DNA of 64,000 nucleotides from Diplolepis rosae (Eukaryota > Arthropoda > Insecta > Hymenoptera > Diplolepididae): NCBI GenBank assembly GCA_030998225.1, contig JAPYXD010000555.1:2604001-2668000 (forward strand), read 5' to 3'. Of this stretch, positions 23,070 to 35,151 are shown piece by piece. The translations under genes and the position numbers were made by a program. How positions within the stretch are numbered: the first letter of the stretch is position 1; every line of letters begins with the position of its first letter. A model generated the notes under the pieces. The model was not told the origin of the DNA. It ran no database searches and saw nothing but the letters and a program-made list of their open reading frames with translations.

Positions 23070-24309
23070 TATATATATGGTTCCAAAACACTAAATCTAC
23101 ACATAATGTAACACGAGAAACGTCGTGGGTTTATTCTCAAGAATCTCATAAAATTAAGAGATGTAAGTACATCTACCAGAAAAACATGTGCGTTGCCGCA
23201 TCCTAGATGGAAGGACGTTAATCTTGATTTGTATCGGGTGTGGAAGAATGTTCTAAACGAAATGAGGGTTATTTGGTGGAGTTAGTATTGGAAATAGCTA
23301 GGTTTGTTCTCTAGAAGAGACTTACGTGCCCCATGAGGTAACACTGTCCTAAGAAACGGTCTCCTACGCCGAATTCAGTTTATATCCCCCATAACTTTTC
23401 CAACCACGTTGTTAAATCACATCGCACTGATAGAAAGGAATGGCCGTTACAACCATATTTGTGATTAATTTAACCTTAATTTATTGCTGGCATAGATTCA
23501 GCAATATGGGATGTGTAGTTTTTGAGCATTCGATTATAATTTAATAAATATGAAAGAATCAACTATATTATTGGTTGCTTTATAGCAATATTCATTGTTC
23601 GCTTTCCTATATTATATTTCTGATTCGATCAATTTTACTTAGAATAGGATAAAAAAGCCAATTACTGTGGTTCGAAAATCAAGACGACGTTCAAAGAAAC
23701 AAAAAAGGTTTTTAGCTGAAAAAGTCTTTGCGAATTAATTTGTAAAGCAGTATTTGGTATTAATCAAGTAGGATGCAGCCCTTGAACCAATTCCCAGAAA
23801 ACATTTTGGGGACAGTTTGAGGCAATATTTGCCCATCGTAATTGAGAAGCTTTAGGGAATAATTACTATTATCTGCGTCCGCATTTTTGTGCGCTATTTT
23901 GACAAAAGCTTTGACAACAGCACAGCACTGAAATGGTTGTCAATAAATGGGCACTTTCTTTGAGTTCGAAAGAGTCACAGCACCAGTTATACTAAAAAAT
24001 TGGCCATTAAACTGGACTCTACGTTTTTCCGTCAAAATTGACTTTATTTTTAGCACTAGCTCGAGTCATCATTATCCATGACTTAGGGCGGAAATTGACT
24101 ACTTTTTGCGGCTTCTGAAACCCCAATTACTGTGTGGATAATGCTGTGATATTATTTTGAGCCAACTTACAATTAATTTAGGAGATTTGAATATTTTATT
24201 TAATCTAAATTATAGAAGCTAGGCATGACAAAATAATTTGAACAAATTGAGATTTAATAATTTTATTCCTTTGATTTAATTTAGTTTCAACTTATATCAC
24301 AAGTTCCTC
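23070..24309. other. No gene recognised
   Basis: The block 23740-24130 has a balanced base composition and could be an old exon or repeat, but neither strand gives a frame with recognisable protein similarity. The phrase ccaattactgtg occurs at both edges (23660 and 24124), so it may be bounded by short direct repeats. Confidence 0.35.
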
Positions 24310-24660
24310 TTACCTCTTTTGCAAAGATTCCATAGTTTCCTTTATCTTAGCTTCTTTTTTTTCCTTGATAAAAATTCTTCGCTTACTTTCTTTTCTCTTC
24401 CAGATCTTTCATTCGTTTTTGTTGTTTTATTATTTTTTTCTTTTCTTTTTCGAATTTTAGTTCTTTTTGCAATTTCTGTTCTTCTCTTTTCATTCGGTCT
24501 GATTCCTTTTTGATTTTAATTCTGTCCTGTTTTTCTATTTTAATTTTTCTTCTCAATTATTCCTCCTTTGTCTTTGCAAGTTTTTCATTTTCTCTAGATT
24601 TTCTTTTCTTTCCACTTAGATTCAGTTGATCATGATCTCGCCAAGATAAAAATCCAAATA
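24310..24660 (-). pseudogene. Degenerate lysine/glutamate-rich coding relic
   Basis: The minus strand reads as a strongly charged, coiled-coil-like sequence (K, E, R and N rich) broken by stops and frameshifts. Its composition resembles the charged C-terminal half of small DNA-binding proteins found beside some transposase genes. A similar patch lies at 57900-58330. It may equally be a purine-rich simple region with no coding past. Confidence 0.3.
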
Positions 24661-24837
24661 TTTCCCGATTTGCTAATGTTACCAAAAACTCCCGGAATGA
24701 CGCAAAAAACGTGTTTCCGTTGCATAAAATCATTTAAAATACGTATTATTCATTTTTTAACATAAATATTTAGAAAAATAATATATTTGCTATAAAAAAA
24801 ATAATATTTCAATAAACATTTTATTTTCAGAAACGAA

Positions 24838-25240
24838 ATAAATGGATACTTTTTTGCCTGAAACGCGGGAAGAAAATTCCCTTTTCGGGGTACACAAGAA
24901 AAATGCGGGAGTTATTTACGAACTTTTTTCGTCAGTCAGAAGATTCGACAGAGATAATTTTGCACTAATTGTAGGTTTTCACAACGATGAACTTGGCTGC
25001 CCATACTTTCAAGTTTTCGCAACAAACTTACGTTTTGGTCCCTTAGATGGCGACACTTGATGGTGCCGAAAATGACGAAAAAATCACGGTACTAACGCAA
25101 ATCACGCAATTGTTCCCCCATATGCGGGAGTTATTGATAATTGTTACAAGAAATATTGATAACTCCCTCATTTTTCGTGTTTACCCAAAACAGGGGATTT
25201 TCATCCCGCATTTCAGGCAAGAAAAGTCTCCATTTCTGTG
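24838..25240. mobile_element. Foldback element (about 400 bp)
   Basis: aaatggatacttttttgcct at 24840 pairs with the inverse at 25208-25236, and the arms continue through gcggg, ttttcgg and aaaatgcgggagttat. The centre is near 25040. Two frames here (24842-25060 and 25047-25364) are arm translations rather than proteins. No clear target duplication was found. Confidence 0.75.
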
Positions 25241-26988
25241 CATGCATGAAGGAAATACAATTATAAATTCCGAACCTACAACCAAATGGCTAAAACTCTC
25301 GAACCATTTCTATCAGTACGAAGGAGACAAAATAATATGTAACTATTATTTTATAGAACTATAGAGTTCCTACGATTCAAATTTAGTAACTAATATTTAC
25401 CAATAAATCAAGCTGATTAAACAATTGTTCATATCATAATTTGATAAGTACTATTCATAATAATATATAAACTTGTTTGAGTGCCAAAAAAATGATTTAC
25501 TTTGAAATTCAACAATCACCCGAGTAAGCCATAATCTGATATAATTTTATGAAAACTACAACACAAGCATTTTAATTTATGAAACAATGCTATTGTTAAG
25601 TTGAAATGGATTTATCTTTTTGATATCGCGTTCAGTAGTAAAGTGAATTAAAAATTGTCTTAAACTCCTTACTACTCTACAATCACTGATTTTCTGGACG
25701 ATTTATCAGATTCCCTGTCATTTTCAGCTCTCGTTGACTTACAAACTACGGTGGATCGAGTGTGAAATTAAAACTGAATATTCCTAAGCCATTGATTGCT
25801 AACCGTTTTTATCCCACCCCTCCCCTTTCCATTCTCCTTTATCGTCGCTGTGCGAAATTAATGTATGGTAAAGACACTTTGGTATATGGAGAAGGAAGGG
25901 AAATTTGTTTCCAGTTTCCACTTTCATCGATAAGGGCAACCAACACGTAGGAACGAGAAATATGAAAAGTTGAGAATGACGGTAAGTAAAGTTCGCTGAT
26001 CGAAATCATGTTACATCTTTACCGGTCTTTCCTTTTAACTGTTTGGAATTTTAACAAAAATGTTTCCTTATGATACTTTGTTCAGATTTAAAATTCTATA
26101 CTTCACTTTACATCTTTACTTTAGCCGTAAAGTTTTAATAATTATGATTTTGGTAGGTTAAATTTTGACTGAAGATTAAAATTAATGTGATAATGTAGTT
26201 AAATTCAATCTTACATCGAAATGTACGCGACCTTCCGGTCACTTATTTCTTCGTTATTATGAGAGAAGGGGGAAAGGTTCATTCTTTCTCGAACAAGAAG
26301 CGGATGAAGTATAGAAACCGCAACCGAAGTACCTACAAATTAATAAAGTTATTAACGTCGCCTTTCCAGTGCAAGTCTTTAATTAAATTGGATAGCGCCT
26401 CGAGAATCTTTTTCTCTCTTCCTCATTGCTATAGTGGACGTAAAGCATTGTTAATCCCTTGGCTTTTATTTTCCCCTCTTGTACTTAACACAAGAGAGAA
26501 GAAGAATAAAGAATGAATAAGATAATAATAAAAAGAGGGTTATAGTAAACAAACTTTAAGGAATACAGTGCTTCACATCATAATTTATATATTTAATTAA
26601 AAAAAGCACGAACCGCACTTGAGCCAATATTTTAGAATTTTTATTTTGGACTCTGAAAATTCACGAAATTAATGTCAAATTCTTGTCAAGATTTCTTGGG
26701 TACTTTTTTTAACAAATAAGAAAATATGATAATGAAAGAAGTATGAAAGGCATCACACAATGGGTAATTTCATTTACATGTAAATTCTACAACATCAGAA
26801 TAATCAGGGTGAAACAATACTTTGTTTTTCTTGTGATAGAAAGAGAAAGTAAAATCCTTCTCCTTCAATCCAATTTATCTACATATATGTATAAGTATAA
26901 TAAAGAGTAAATTTCTTCTCTGAGGAAAAAAGTTATTTGCCCCATACACTTCGTTGGACTCTGGGGCACCATCCAATTTTATGGTTTT
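25241..26988. other. No gene recognised
   Basis: Mostly A+T-rich. 25760-25960 and 26230-26470 have better balanced composition and short frames (62 and 85 codons) without a recognisable domain. No repeat or RNA gene was seen. Confidence 0.4.
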
Positions 26989-27115
26989 GGCACAACCAAT
27001 TCTTCGTTAGCATAACCACGAGTTGGTTGGTATTACTATTCAGGATAAATACACCGACCAACTGAATAGTAACACTAAACAACTTGTGGTTTTGCTAACC
27101 AAGAATCGGTTGTGC
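26989..27115. repeat. 127-bp inverted repeat (MITE-like hairpin)
   Basis: ggcacaaccaattcttcgtt at 26989 pairs with 27096-27115, and the arms continue through agcataaccacgagttg and attactattcag almost to the centre. No clear target duplication. Confidence 0.75.
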
Positions 27116-27269
27116 TGTCGAACGTCAAAAAAATGTATTTCCATAACGTAACATGCACTAAAAAAAAAAAATTCGACGATACAGAAATAATTGTGGTTCC
27201 TTGACCTATATTATATTGGAGATTTACCGAAAACCAAGGTTTGCTTGTGTTAGTTCAGCCTGTATGTGT

Positions 27270-27368
27270 ATTCCAGCCATATGAATTACTATTGCAGCAA
27301 TATTTTTGATTAACTGTCAAATATATTTTGTTGAATTGCTTAAAAACATTCAGCTATATTCATATGGC
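27270..27368. repeat. Small imperfect inverted repeat
   Basis: cagccatatgaatta at 27273 is matched in inverse by attcatatggctg at 27357, with further weak pairing of gcagcaatattt inside. Probably a decayed foldback. Confidence 0.45.
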
Positions 27369-27417
27369 TGATGAATCCCAAGCATTTCTTTCAGTGTGGG
27401 GTATGATGATATTCACA

Positions 27418-27630
27418 CACGGAGAGAAAATTCCAGGAAAAATTACCGTGCTTGTCCGATAAAGAGAGTGCGTGCCGTGCAGTTCAGGGAATTTTCTCGT
27501 GATCTCTCTTAAAAATTCATGAACTTCTTTTAATGAAAAAAGGAGAGCACTAAAAATTTCGGTTGAAATGTTCTTCGCACCCTCCTTATCGGACAAGCAC
27601 GGTAATTTTTCCTGGAATTTTCTCTCCGTG
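27418..27630. mobile_element. MITE with perfect 45-bp terminal inverted repeats
   Basis: The left arm begins cacggagagaaaattccagg and ends tgtccgataa. All 45 bases are matched exactly in inverse at 27586-27630. The middle is unrelated. Perfect arms imply a young insertion or recent gene conversion between the arms. The 78-codon frame on the minus strand is not a protein. The CACGG start is shared with several other elements here. Confidence 0.9.
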
Positions 27631-28551
27631 CAAGCATATTTGATTTATAAATAAAAATCTACCCTTTTTATACTTAGAAAACATAACTTCGAGACCTTTA
27701 AGGAGGGCGCAAAACATGTCCTGAATTCAAAGCTCTGATGGAGTGATCCTTTGAATTTCGCCAATTTTCACGAACAAGTCTATTCATGCGTTGCGCCAGT
27801 CTAATTAAATCATTCAGGCTAATTAGAGTCACATTATCATTGCACCAATCAATATAAAAGAATAATATTTTCCTACATTATTCATCAATTTTCTTGGTCT
27901 CGATATTAAATAAGTATATGCCATCAAACAGAAGTACGTTCTCATGATGATGCAGAAAAAAGAGTAATACTCATGCCAAGTTATCTTTCCATTTAAATTA
28001 TCATTGGAAACTAATTAAAATATTTAGCATTAAAGTAAATTCTTTAAAAAAATAGGATTTTATGTGACATTAATAATAACATTATGTACTATAAATCGAA
28101 TACCCCTCAATATAAATTAGAGTTTTATTATTATTTGAATAGAATTTATACATTTGTTGTATAAATTAGATGCGTGTATCGAATAATTGGTTTTCGTGAA
28201 ATACAGAGGCGTATTGAAAGGTTATAAAATTACTTAGGGGTAGAAGATGAAATGGCGAATCGTGACAGTTTTTCCTATCGCTTTTTTCATATCCACGTTC
28301 CAAGGTCACGTCCATACTCTTGGCGGACGATGGTCATCTACGTGATGTCATTAAGAAACACGCGAGAGCACGTTGAACAAGAAACGTGCTTCAAATCCAT
28401 CTATGGCAATTTTTGTTTGTTAAATGAATTGATTGAATTTCATTGCAACTTAAGGAGAAACGATGTTCCCTAGGATTTCTTAGTGGGTGACATTCTTCAC
28501 TTCTACATTTCCCAACGAATTCTATTTCATTCAAACTGTATAGAGGAACTG
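27631..28551. other. No gene recognised
   Basis: 28240-28470 has balanced composition with a 73-codon frame, and contains ccaaggtcacg, which resembles an extended nuclear-receptor half-site. One such match is expected by chance. No other signal. Confidence 0.35.
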
Positions 28552-28663
28552 CATAGAGAATTACAAATCGTATAGAATTTCATTTAAATTCACAAAAAGA
28601 ACGTAAATATTAATTATGTAATAAAACCAAACAAATTAAATAAATTTTTAAAGTAGGACGTGA
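28552..28663 (+). repeat. 112-bp direct repeat, left copy
   Basis: This block aligns without gaps to 30482-30593 (about 15 differences by eye, near 87 percent). The two copies bracket the whole inverted-repeat and minisatellite structure. They are not present beside the related element at 39736-40572, so they are not part of that element family. Confidence 0.8.
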
Positions 28664-28667
28664 TTAG

Positions 28668-28972
28668 GGTGCACTTCCGAAAAGGACTTACCTCCGAATT
28701 ATTTGAAATTCACTATAAATACGTATTTTGAGGTGCTGATTACGAATATGATGAAAATACCCGAAAATTTCATTTTCAAGGTCAAAACCAAAACAATATT
28801 ATTAACAAGTTCTTTCATTTTATGTCAATATTCATTTAGGAAAAAGATATTTCCTACAAAAGTTGCAGCGTTTAAAAATATTTATCTTTAATATACCACA
28901 AATTTTGGCCCAAAAACCATTATTTTTTTAGAAAAGTGAGATTTTCAACAAAAAAACTGTCAAAACCCATTA
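28668..28972. repeat. Extra inverted copy of the minisatellite element's right end
   Basis: cgaaaaggacttacctc and the next 230 bp (to about 28900, ctttaatataccac) are the reverse complement of 30215-30460. The locus therefore has a right-end sequence at both extremities, giving a large inverted repeat around the array. Confidence 0.75.
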
Positions 28973-28973
28973 A

Positions 28974-30460
28974 GGGTGCAGTTTCGAATAGGTCAGCCTT
29001 CCGATTTCCATCAAACTCCCCATATTTACGTATTTTGACGCACTGATTGCAAATTTAATAGTAGAATTTGCCGACTAGTCGATTTTCCTGTTGAAACCAT
29101 AAAAATCATGCTTCTTTGCGTTTATCTCAATCAATATACAAAATTTCGCAAAATTTTCCAAATATGAATTGTAGACCTTATTGAAGTACACATATTTTGT
29201 TACATGCATTTTTTTCTACGATTGATAGTTTCCGAGAAAATGAGTAATACATTTGATATCTAATTTAAATACCCAAAAATAATACAAGCTACACGTCATG
29301 TACAACCAAGTATTTTATGCAATTTTTTCTCCTATCTCATGTGTCTTGTTATTCTATCACCCTTTTCCCGCCCTGGAACCCTGCACTTCATGGACTTTCA
29401 ACCCTTCATTTTTCAACTCCTCTTCATAACTTATCTATCAGGCTCAAATTTCACATCATGTAGGTCCCAAAATCTTCACTTTATGATCCTCAAAAAATAC
29501 ATTGTCTGTTTGATTCCATTTAATAGGGGGTGATTTGGATTGATTCCACTCGATGAGAATTATTTTATTTGAGAAAAATTCCCCATTGTGTGCCTGTCTG
29601 TTTGTTCCATTCAATAGGGATTATTTGAATTGAGAAAAATTCCTCATCATGTGTCTATGTGAGTGATTCCATTCAATAGGGATTCTTTGAATTGAGAAAA
29701 ACTCCCCAGCGTGTGGATGTCTGTTTGATTCCATTCAATGAGAATTATTTGAACTGAGAAAAATTCCCCATCGTTTACCTGTCCATTTCATTCTATTCAA
29801 TAAGAATTATTTGAACCGAGAAAAATTCCCCATCGTGTGCATGTCTGTTTGTTCCACTCAATAGGGATTATTTGAATTGAGAAAAATTCCCCATCATGTG
29901 CATGTCTGAGTGATTCCATTCAATAGGGACTCTTTGAATTGAGAAAAACTCTCCAGCGTGTGGCCGTCTGTTTGATTCCATTCAATGAGAATTATTCGAA
30001 CTGAGAAAGTTCCCCATCATATGCATGTCTGTTTTATTCCATTCAATGAGAATTATATGAACTGAGAAAAACTCCCGATCGTGTTAATGTATGTTTGATT
30101 CCATTCAATAGGGATTATTTGAATTGAGAAAAACTCCCCATCGTGTGCATGTCTGTTTGATTCTATTCTATAGGGGTTATTTGAATTTTTTTCTTGAAAA
30201 ATAATGCTTTCAGGGCAATAATGTGTGCAACATTAAAGATAAATCGTTTCATACGCTACAGCTTTAGTAGGAAATATCCTTCTTCTAGATCAATATTTAT
30301 CGTCATGAAATGAAAAAACTTGTTAAAAACATTTTTTTTTAGTTTTGACCTTGAAAATCAAATTTGCAGGTATTTTCATCGTCATATTCGTAATCAGCGC
30401 CTCAGAATACATGGGTATAGTGAGTTTCAAATTATTAGAGGTAAGTCCTTTTCGAAAGTT
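28974..30460 (+). mobile_element. TIR element carrying an expanded minisatellite
   Basis: The unit runs from gtgcagtttcgaataggtca through a 500-bp body (29040-29510) and the 62-bp tandem array to a right end finishing ggtaagtccttttcg. The reverse complement of the same body and ends occurs at 39736-40572, there with only one array unit. Ends share attttgacgc/ctgatt-type inverted sequence. Class unknown; no protein is encoded (frames such as 29339-29533 show no motif). Confidence 0.75.
29512..30180 (+). repeat. Minisatellite, ~62-bp unit, about 11 copies
   Basis: Each unit reads approximately gattccattcaatagggatt, atttgaattgagaaaaa, ctccccatcgtgtgcatgtc. Variant units recur every fourth position: units starting near 29601, 29848 and 30093 share tttgttcc/tttgattcc with tagggattattt; the next ones share tctttg with agcgtgtgg; the next share caatgagaatt. 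This gives a higher-order period of about 246 bp. Confidence 0.92.
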
Positions 30461-30481
30461 TAACCCTCGATTTTTCATAAG

Positions 30482-30593
30482 CGTAGAGAATTACAAATTG
30501 TATAATATTTCATTGAAATTCGCTAAAAGAACGTCAAGATTAATTATGTAATAAACCTAAACAAATTCAATAAATTGTTAAAGCAGGGCGTGA
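30482..30593 (+). repeat. 112-bp direct repeat, right copy
   Basis: Gap-free partner of 28552-28663; shared landmarks include tagagaattacaaat, aattatgtaataaa and ggcgtga. See the left copy for interpretation. Confidence 0.8.
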
Positions 30594-33099
30594 GTGCAGT
30601 CAAATCCATTTCTCTTTATTATTCTGTAAACCGTTTTAATATTAAAATCACTATTTTACGGCTTTTATGAAACTGGAAGAGTTAAACTTTCGACGAAAAA
30701 TCAGTTACAATTATAACTATAATGAATTAAAAATTGGGCAATAAAAGTGATTTTGAGGGAAATTAGATAAGAGATGGAATTTAATATGAAGTTGGAGGAT
30801 GTAGTGATTTTATAATAAATGTTAGACTAATCCTGGGAGTGGAATGTAGGAATGAGACAGCTTGTACATTGCAGAGAACGCACGTGTATGATTAGCTATG
30901 CCATGCTGAGATACATATGTTACGAGGGTGTATTTCGATGGAAGCCGAGCGGAATAAGGTACTTTCGGAAAGGGAGTACGCAGTGGGGGAGGAGCCTCTA
31001 TCAGAGTTATGCAGATCTGGCCACACTAACGGTCTCTTCACACGCAATATGATACATTTGAATTTATACTCGATTTCAACTAACTTCTTGATTTCAAGCA
31101 CAGTTATTCACAAAATTTATTCTTTTTTCTCACGAATCACTGATGCCTTCATCTTGTGTCTAATATTATACTCTTATTCATGTGACCCAGAAGCCTTCAA
31201 ATTCTAAATACAGTATAATTTACGTATATTTTTGGCAGTGCGATACATGCAAAAAGAAACCATCAGTGTCTTAAATATTGAGATAAGCTAGAAAAACGCT
31301 TGAAAAATTGTCCATTAGTATATGTAAATAAATTTCATATTATTTCATAATGTCAGTTAATTTATTATTATTTTCTTTGTTTTAATATAAGATGAGAGAG
31401 TTAGACTGAAGGTAGTTTAGAATTACGAACTACCTAATATACCTACGATAGGCTCTGATTTTCTTAGCGAGATTGAAACCCGTTCGCATGGTATTTAAGC
31501 GATAAGAATAGAAGGCATACAGTACGTAGATTGCATATTTTCAACCAGTCTAGGACAGGTGTCACTTATTATTTTCTTGTACTTTTAAACACTTTTACTA
31601 TTTTAATTTGTTATATTAAAAATTTCATTCAATCCATCAAGCCCACGCAAAGAATGCCAAACTTCTTTATTATTATATTTTATTTACAATAGATATTACA
31701 TCATTGTACATTTTATCAGATTAGAGTACCATTTTATGTAAATGAATAAAGTATGTTTAGAAATTCTGTAGGCTAATATCTGGATATCTGGGACTAGGTT
31801 TTAGTAGTGTATAATTATCGACGAAAATTAATTTGTTCTTGATAACAGAGTATCTTCGTTTGTAATTAATTTATCGTCGATACTAGTATCGACAGGGCGT
31901 CCCTTGCTACTACCTATTTTATTCCCCATTTAACGTAATCATGGGAAAGCAGCCACATCTCATATTCCTAGATACATACATATGAAACTCGGAAACACTT
32001 CGTGCTCCTAATATTAATCTATCGTGCACCTTAATACATATATGCTTTAAGCCTCTTGGTGTAACTTAGCTCGTTGCTTAAGCTGACGGGAAAGCGGATA
32101 TTATTGCACGGAAAATATATTACTTCCGGAGTACCAAAGGAATTTGAAAACTTATAACTACACAATTCTATTGAGTAATGAAAATGAAAATTCATTAATC
32201 TATTGTGACAAATAACTGATATTTAAACGACATAATTGAATAAAATATTTTTCTCTTCATGTCTATCCAATATTATAGTACTTTTAGCTGTTTATCACCA
32301 AGTTAAAATAATATGAGTTGTATCTTAAAAACATGTTTTTATTTTTATTCGATTTTAATTACAGGTTTGAATGCCCTTAATTTGAGTACTTTAACAGACA
32401 CGCTCTTTAGAGAATGAGAGAGAGAGAGAGAAAGATAGAGGGGAAATGTATTTTGTAATTTACTTCAATAATGTTGCACTTGTGTTAATTGGTGTTTTAA
32501 AACGCTAAACATGCAAAGCAACATGCTATTAATTACGTTGTCGTTGCATCATGTCATTAATTTGGAATGTGATTTATGACCGATAGCAGAAATTGTCATG
32601 AAAGTTTCTGTCATGAAACGAAGTTAACTAATATTCAATTAAATCAATATATTTTGGCATCCAAATACAGTTACTTGATGCATTTTGTATTGTAATCCAT
32701 TATATGATATGATCATTTTTTTATTCTCGATAAAATTAAAGAATCATATTCGAATTTAAGTAACTTAGATTTGTTTGGAATGCATCTAGAAAATCGTGTA
32801 GGTATAATTAGGAGAAGGTTTCCCATTTAAATAGGATTAGTCAGCTAAGATAGCAGATTATATGTTGAATCTATTCTACTTCGCCTAACATTGATGTTTC
32901 GATGCTAGTTTGTAATAGGGAAAGTGAGTTATTGAAAATTTATTTAAAGTATAGTCTTCATCTATATATTACATATAAGGAATAGCTTAATTTACATTTT
33001 CAAAGGAATAAATAAAGAAACTGATTGGGTTTTCTCGGTGTTGGCTGGGAAAACTTAAAGTTTCTGAAAAAGCCTTTAGCGCATTTAAAAGAACCTTCA
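30594..33099. other. Two and a half kilobases with no gene recognised
   Basis: 30840-31060 is a balanced-composition patch with overlapping frames of 66-96 codons, none recognisable. A (GA)n tract lies at 32414-32436. tatttaag at 31491 looks TATA-like but has no gene downstream that I can see. Confidence 0.4.
32412..32440. repeat. (GA)n microsatellite
   Basis: Alternating gagagagagagagaaag, imperfect at both ends. Confidence 0.8.
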
Positions 33100-33225
33100 G
33101 CCCAACGCGTCAGACATACACATAAATTGTGCAAACGACTAACTTCCGACCCGCCCGGTACACACAAAGTCAAATCGAATTGACCGCCTCGAAGTTTCCA
33201 CGACTCGTTTCACGGAGAGGTAAGT
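33100..33225 (+). other. Possible host non-coding exon with strong 5' splice donor
   Basis: This is one of the few GC-balanced, non-repetitive patches in the window. It ends cacggagag followed by gtaagt (33220-33225), a textbook splice-donor match. Upstream 33129-33219 stays open in one frame (MQTTNFRPARYTQSQIELTA when its GTG is read as start). No acceptor, promoter or protein similarity was recognised, so this is only a candidate for the edge of a host transcript. Confidence 0.25.
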
Positions 33226-34409
33226 TTACATACCGAAGACGTCTACAAGTTGCGACACATACATTTACGTGTAAAAGTGCATCTATGCATGTACGAGAAA
33301 CGTACTGCGAGAGGATTTCCACCACGTGAAATTCAAGGAACTTCCGGGTAGTGGAGAAATCGTGGGGTTAGGTTGAGCACGTTCAGGAAACGAGTGGGAA
33401 GCCGTTTTGAGAAACGACGGAATTTCCCACTTATCTTCTTACCACCGATTCGGTTCCTGAATTCGTTTTGCTCATCCAACATTTCTGATACTAAAAGCAA
33501 AATATGAAGTAAACGCTTCAAAATTTTTACTTTCAATACAAGTTTTATTAGATGTTAGATAAAAATTCGATTTGAAAAATCAGAAACTCAGTTACTACTT
33601 TTTCAAAGAAAAATTTTATTTCAGAATATTTTGTTCGGTCTCTTATAAGAGAGAGTGCAATATATAGTTATTATAATAAATACAAAGCTTCCTTTATGAG
33701 AAAGCCAAATCAACCACATCTTTATGTACAAAAAGAATTTAATATCATTCATTATTTTTCCAGTCATTTGCATACATTATAATATAAGTAAGATTTATTA
33801 TTCAGCAGATTTATTAATGAAAATATACTGGAATAGAATTCTTGCTTAAATATTCACTGTTTCGTATAAACACTTTGGGTGAAATAGCCAATTCGCAAAC
33901 CAAAACCAGTCATTTACCGAAATAGGTTTCGCTTTCAAGATTGGATCAACTATGTTAAGCAGGCCGAAACGCGAAAAAGCCGACCGGTTCAAAATAATAC
34001 CAATATTTAAAACCAATATATACCAATATTATAATTCTTATAAACTTTTTATCGTAGCCTGTTGCTTCTAAATTTTTAAAAATGTATTTCTGGACGAATT
34101 TTAGAAAATATTTGCTTTTTAAAAAGATTTGCCAAAGGAAAAAGAAACTTGTGTTATTTCATAAGAGGGACGTTCAAGAAGAATCGTTCCAAACTAATCA
34201 GTCGAGAAGAGTATTTGAGATGAACGATAGCGGAGATAATGAGAAACAATGTGACATAAGCTTAATTTACATCTGAATGGTTTGAACAATTAAACGAGTG
34301 ACAACATTTTTTACTATGATATACATATGATTAAAAAGTATCGTCGGCACTCATCAAAAGTGTGAAAAAATCTAAATTCTGATTTTATACCAATACATTA
34401 TAAATAGTA
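33226..34409. other. No gene recognised
   Basis: Minus-strand frame 33333-33536 (67 codons) and plus-strand frame 34082-34276 (64 codons) have no recognisable motif. The rest is A+T-rich. Confidence 0.4.
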
Positions 34410-35149
34410 TTGGGTTGTCCCGGAAGTAATTGTCGATTTTTTCATACAAATTAAACACATTTTTTTAAACGATTTTTTCGAACGAAGTTTTTCTAAACAA
34501 TCCATTTTTCACCACAAGTGATAATTCGTTTAATAAAAGGATCGAATCCATTACGCTTTAGATGCAAATCACAAGCTTCATGCGTTTTATTAAATGAATT
34601 TGTTTCAATTCAGGTGGAATCCAATTATCAAGTTTTTTAACGAGTCCAAGACGTTGTATATGATGGTCGATTATTTATTGATATTGGTATTTTTAACATT
34701 TCTTCAACCTCTGACACAGTTACATGACAATCCGATTCGATTATGGCTTTGATTTGGTCATCATCAACTTCATTTGGCCGACCTGAACGTTCTTCATCTT
34801 TGAGTGAAAAATCCCCGGCACGGAATTTATCAAACCAATTTCGACACTGTCTGTCTCTTCCTCACCATACACATCACGAAACTTTTTAGCAGCCTGTTCT
34901 GTGTTCTTTCCTTTACGGAAACAAAAAAGCAAAATAGGACGAAAATGCTCGTTTTTAGACTCCATCTTAAAGTTAATGCCAAACTAATAACTGTAAACAA
35001 AATTACGCGCAATTTGCTTGTAAAGCAAGCTGAGAGTGACAGCTAACAAATGACAGAGGTAAAAAATCATGACATTGAAAGCAGCCATTCAAAAAGATCT
35101 TCAAAGACATATATATGTGAGATCAGCAATTACTTCTGGGACAACCCAA
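34410..35149 (-). mobile_element. Irritans-type mariner, 3'-deleted (740 bp)
   Basis: The ends ttgggttgtcccggaagtaa and (inverted) ttgggttgtcccagaagtaa are flanked by TA (34408-34409 and 35150-35151). The transposase relic reads on the minus strand and keeps only its N-terminal half. Confidence 0.9.
34505..34965 (-). pseudogene. mariner transposase N-terminal half
   Basis: Starts MESKNEHFRPILLFCFRKGK, with helix-turn-helix residues EQAAKKFRDVYGEE, then frameshifts. SGRPNEVDDDQIKAIIESD and VTVSEVEEML are readable in another frame. Further on DPFIKRIIT is followed by CGEKWIV then a stop; relatives have TGDEKWIV there, so the first catalytic Asp is replaced. Everything downstream (second and third Asp) is deleted. 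Full relatives are about 345 residues. Dead copy. Confidence 0.85.
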
Positions 35150-35151
35150 TA

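Noticed and set aside
24842..25364. Two consecutive frames as a small gene pair
   Set aside because: They overlie the two arms of a foldback element.
28299..28312. Nuclear-receptor half-site ccaaggtcacg
   Set aside because: A single short match is expected by chance in 64 kb and no gene is nearby.
29339..29533. 64-codon frame as a protein of the minisatellite element
   Set aside because: The equivalent region in the 39.7 kb copy is disrupted and no motif is present.
28974..30460. CRISPR array
   Set aside because: Units are contiguous 62-bp repeats without spacers, in a eukaryotic transposon.
31485..31500. TATA-like promoter
   Set aside because: A+T-rich DNA gives many such matches; no transcript start or downstream gene was recognised.
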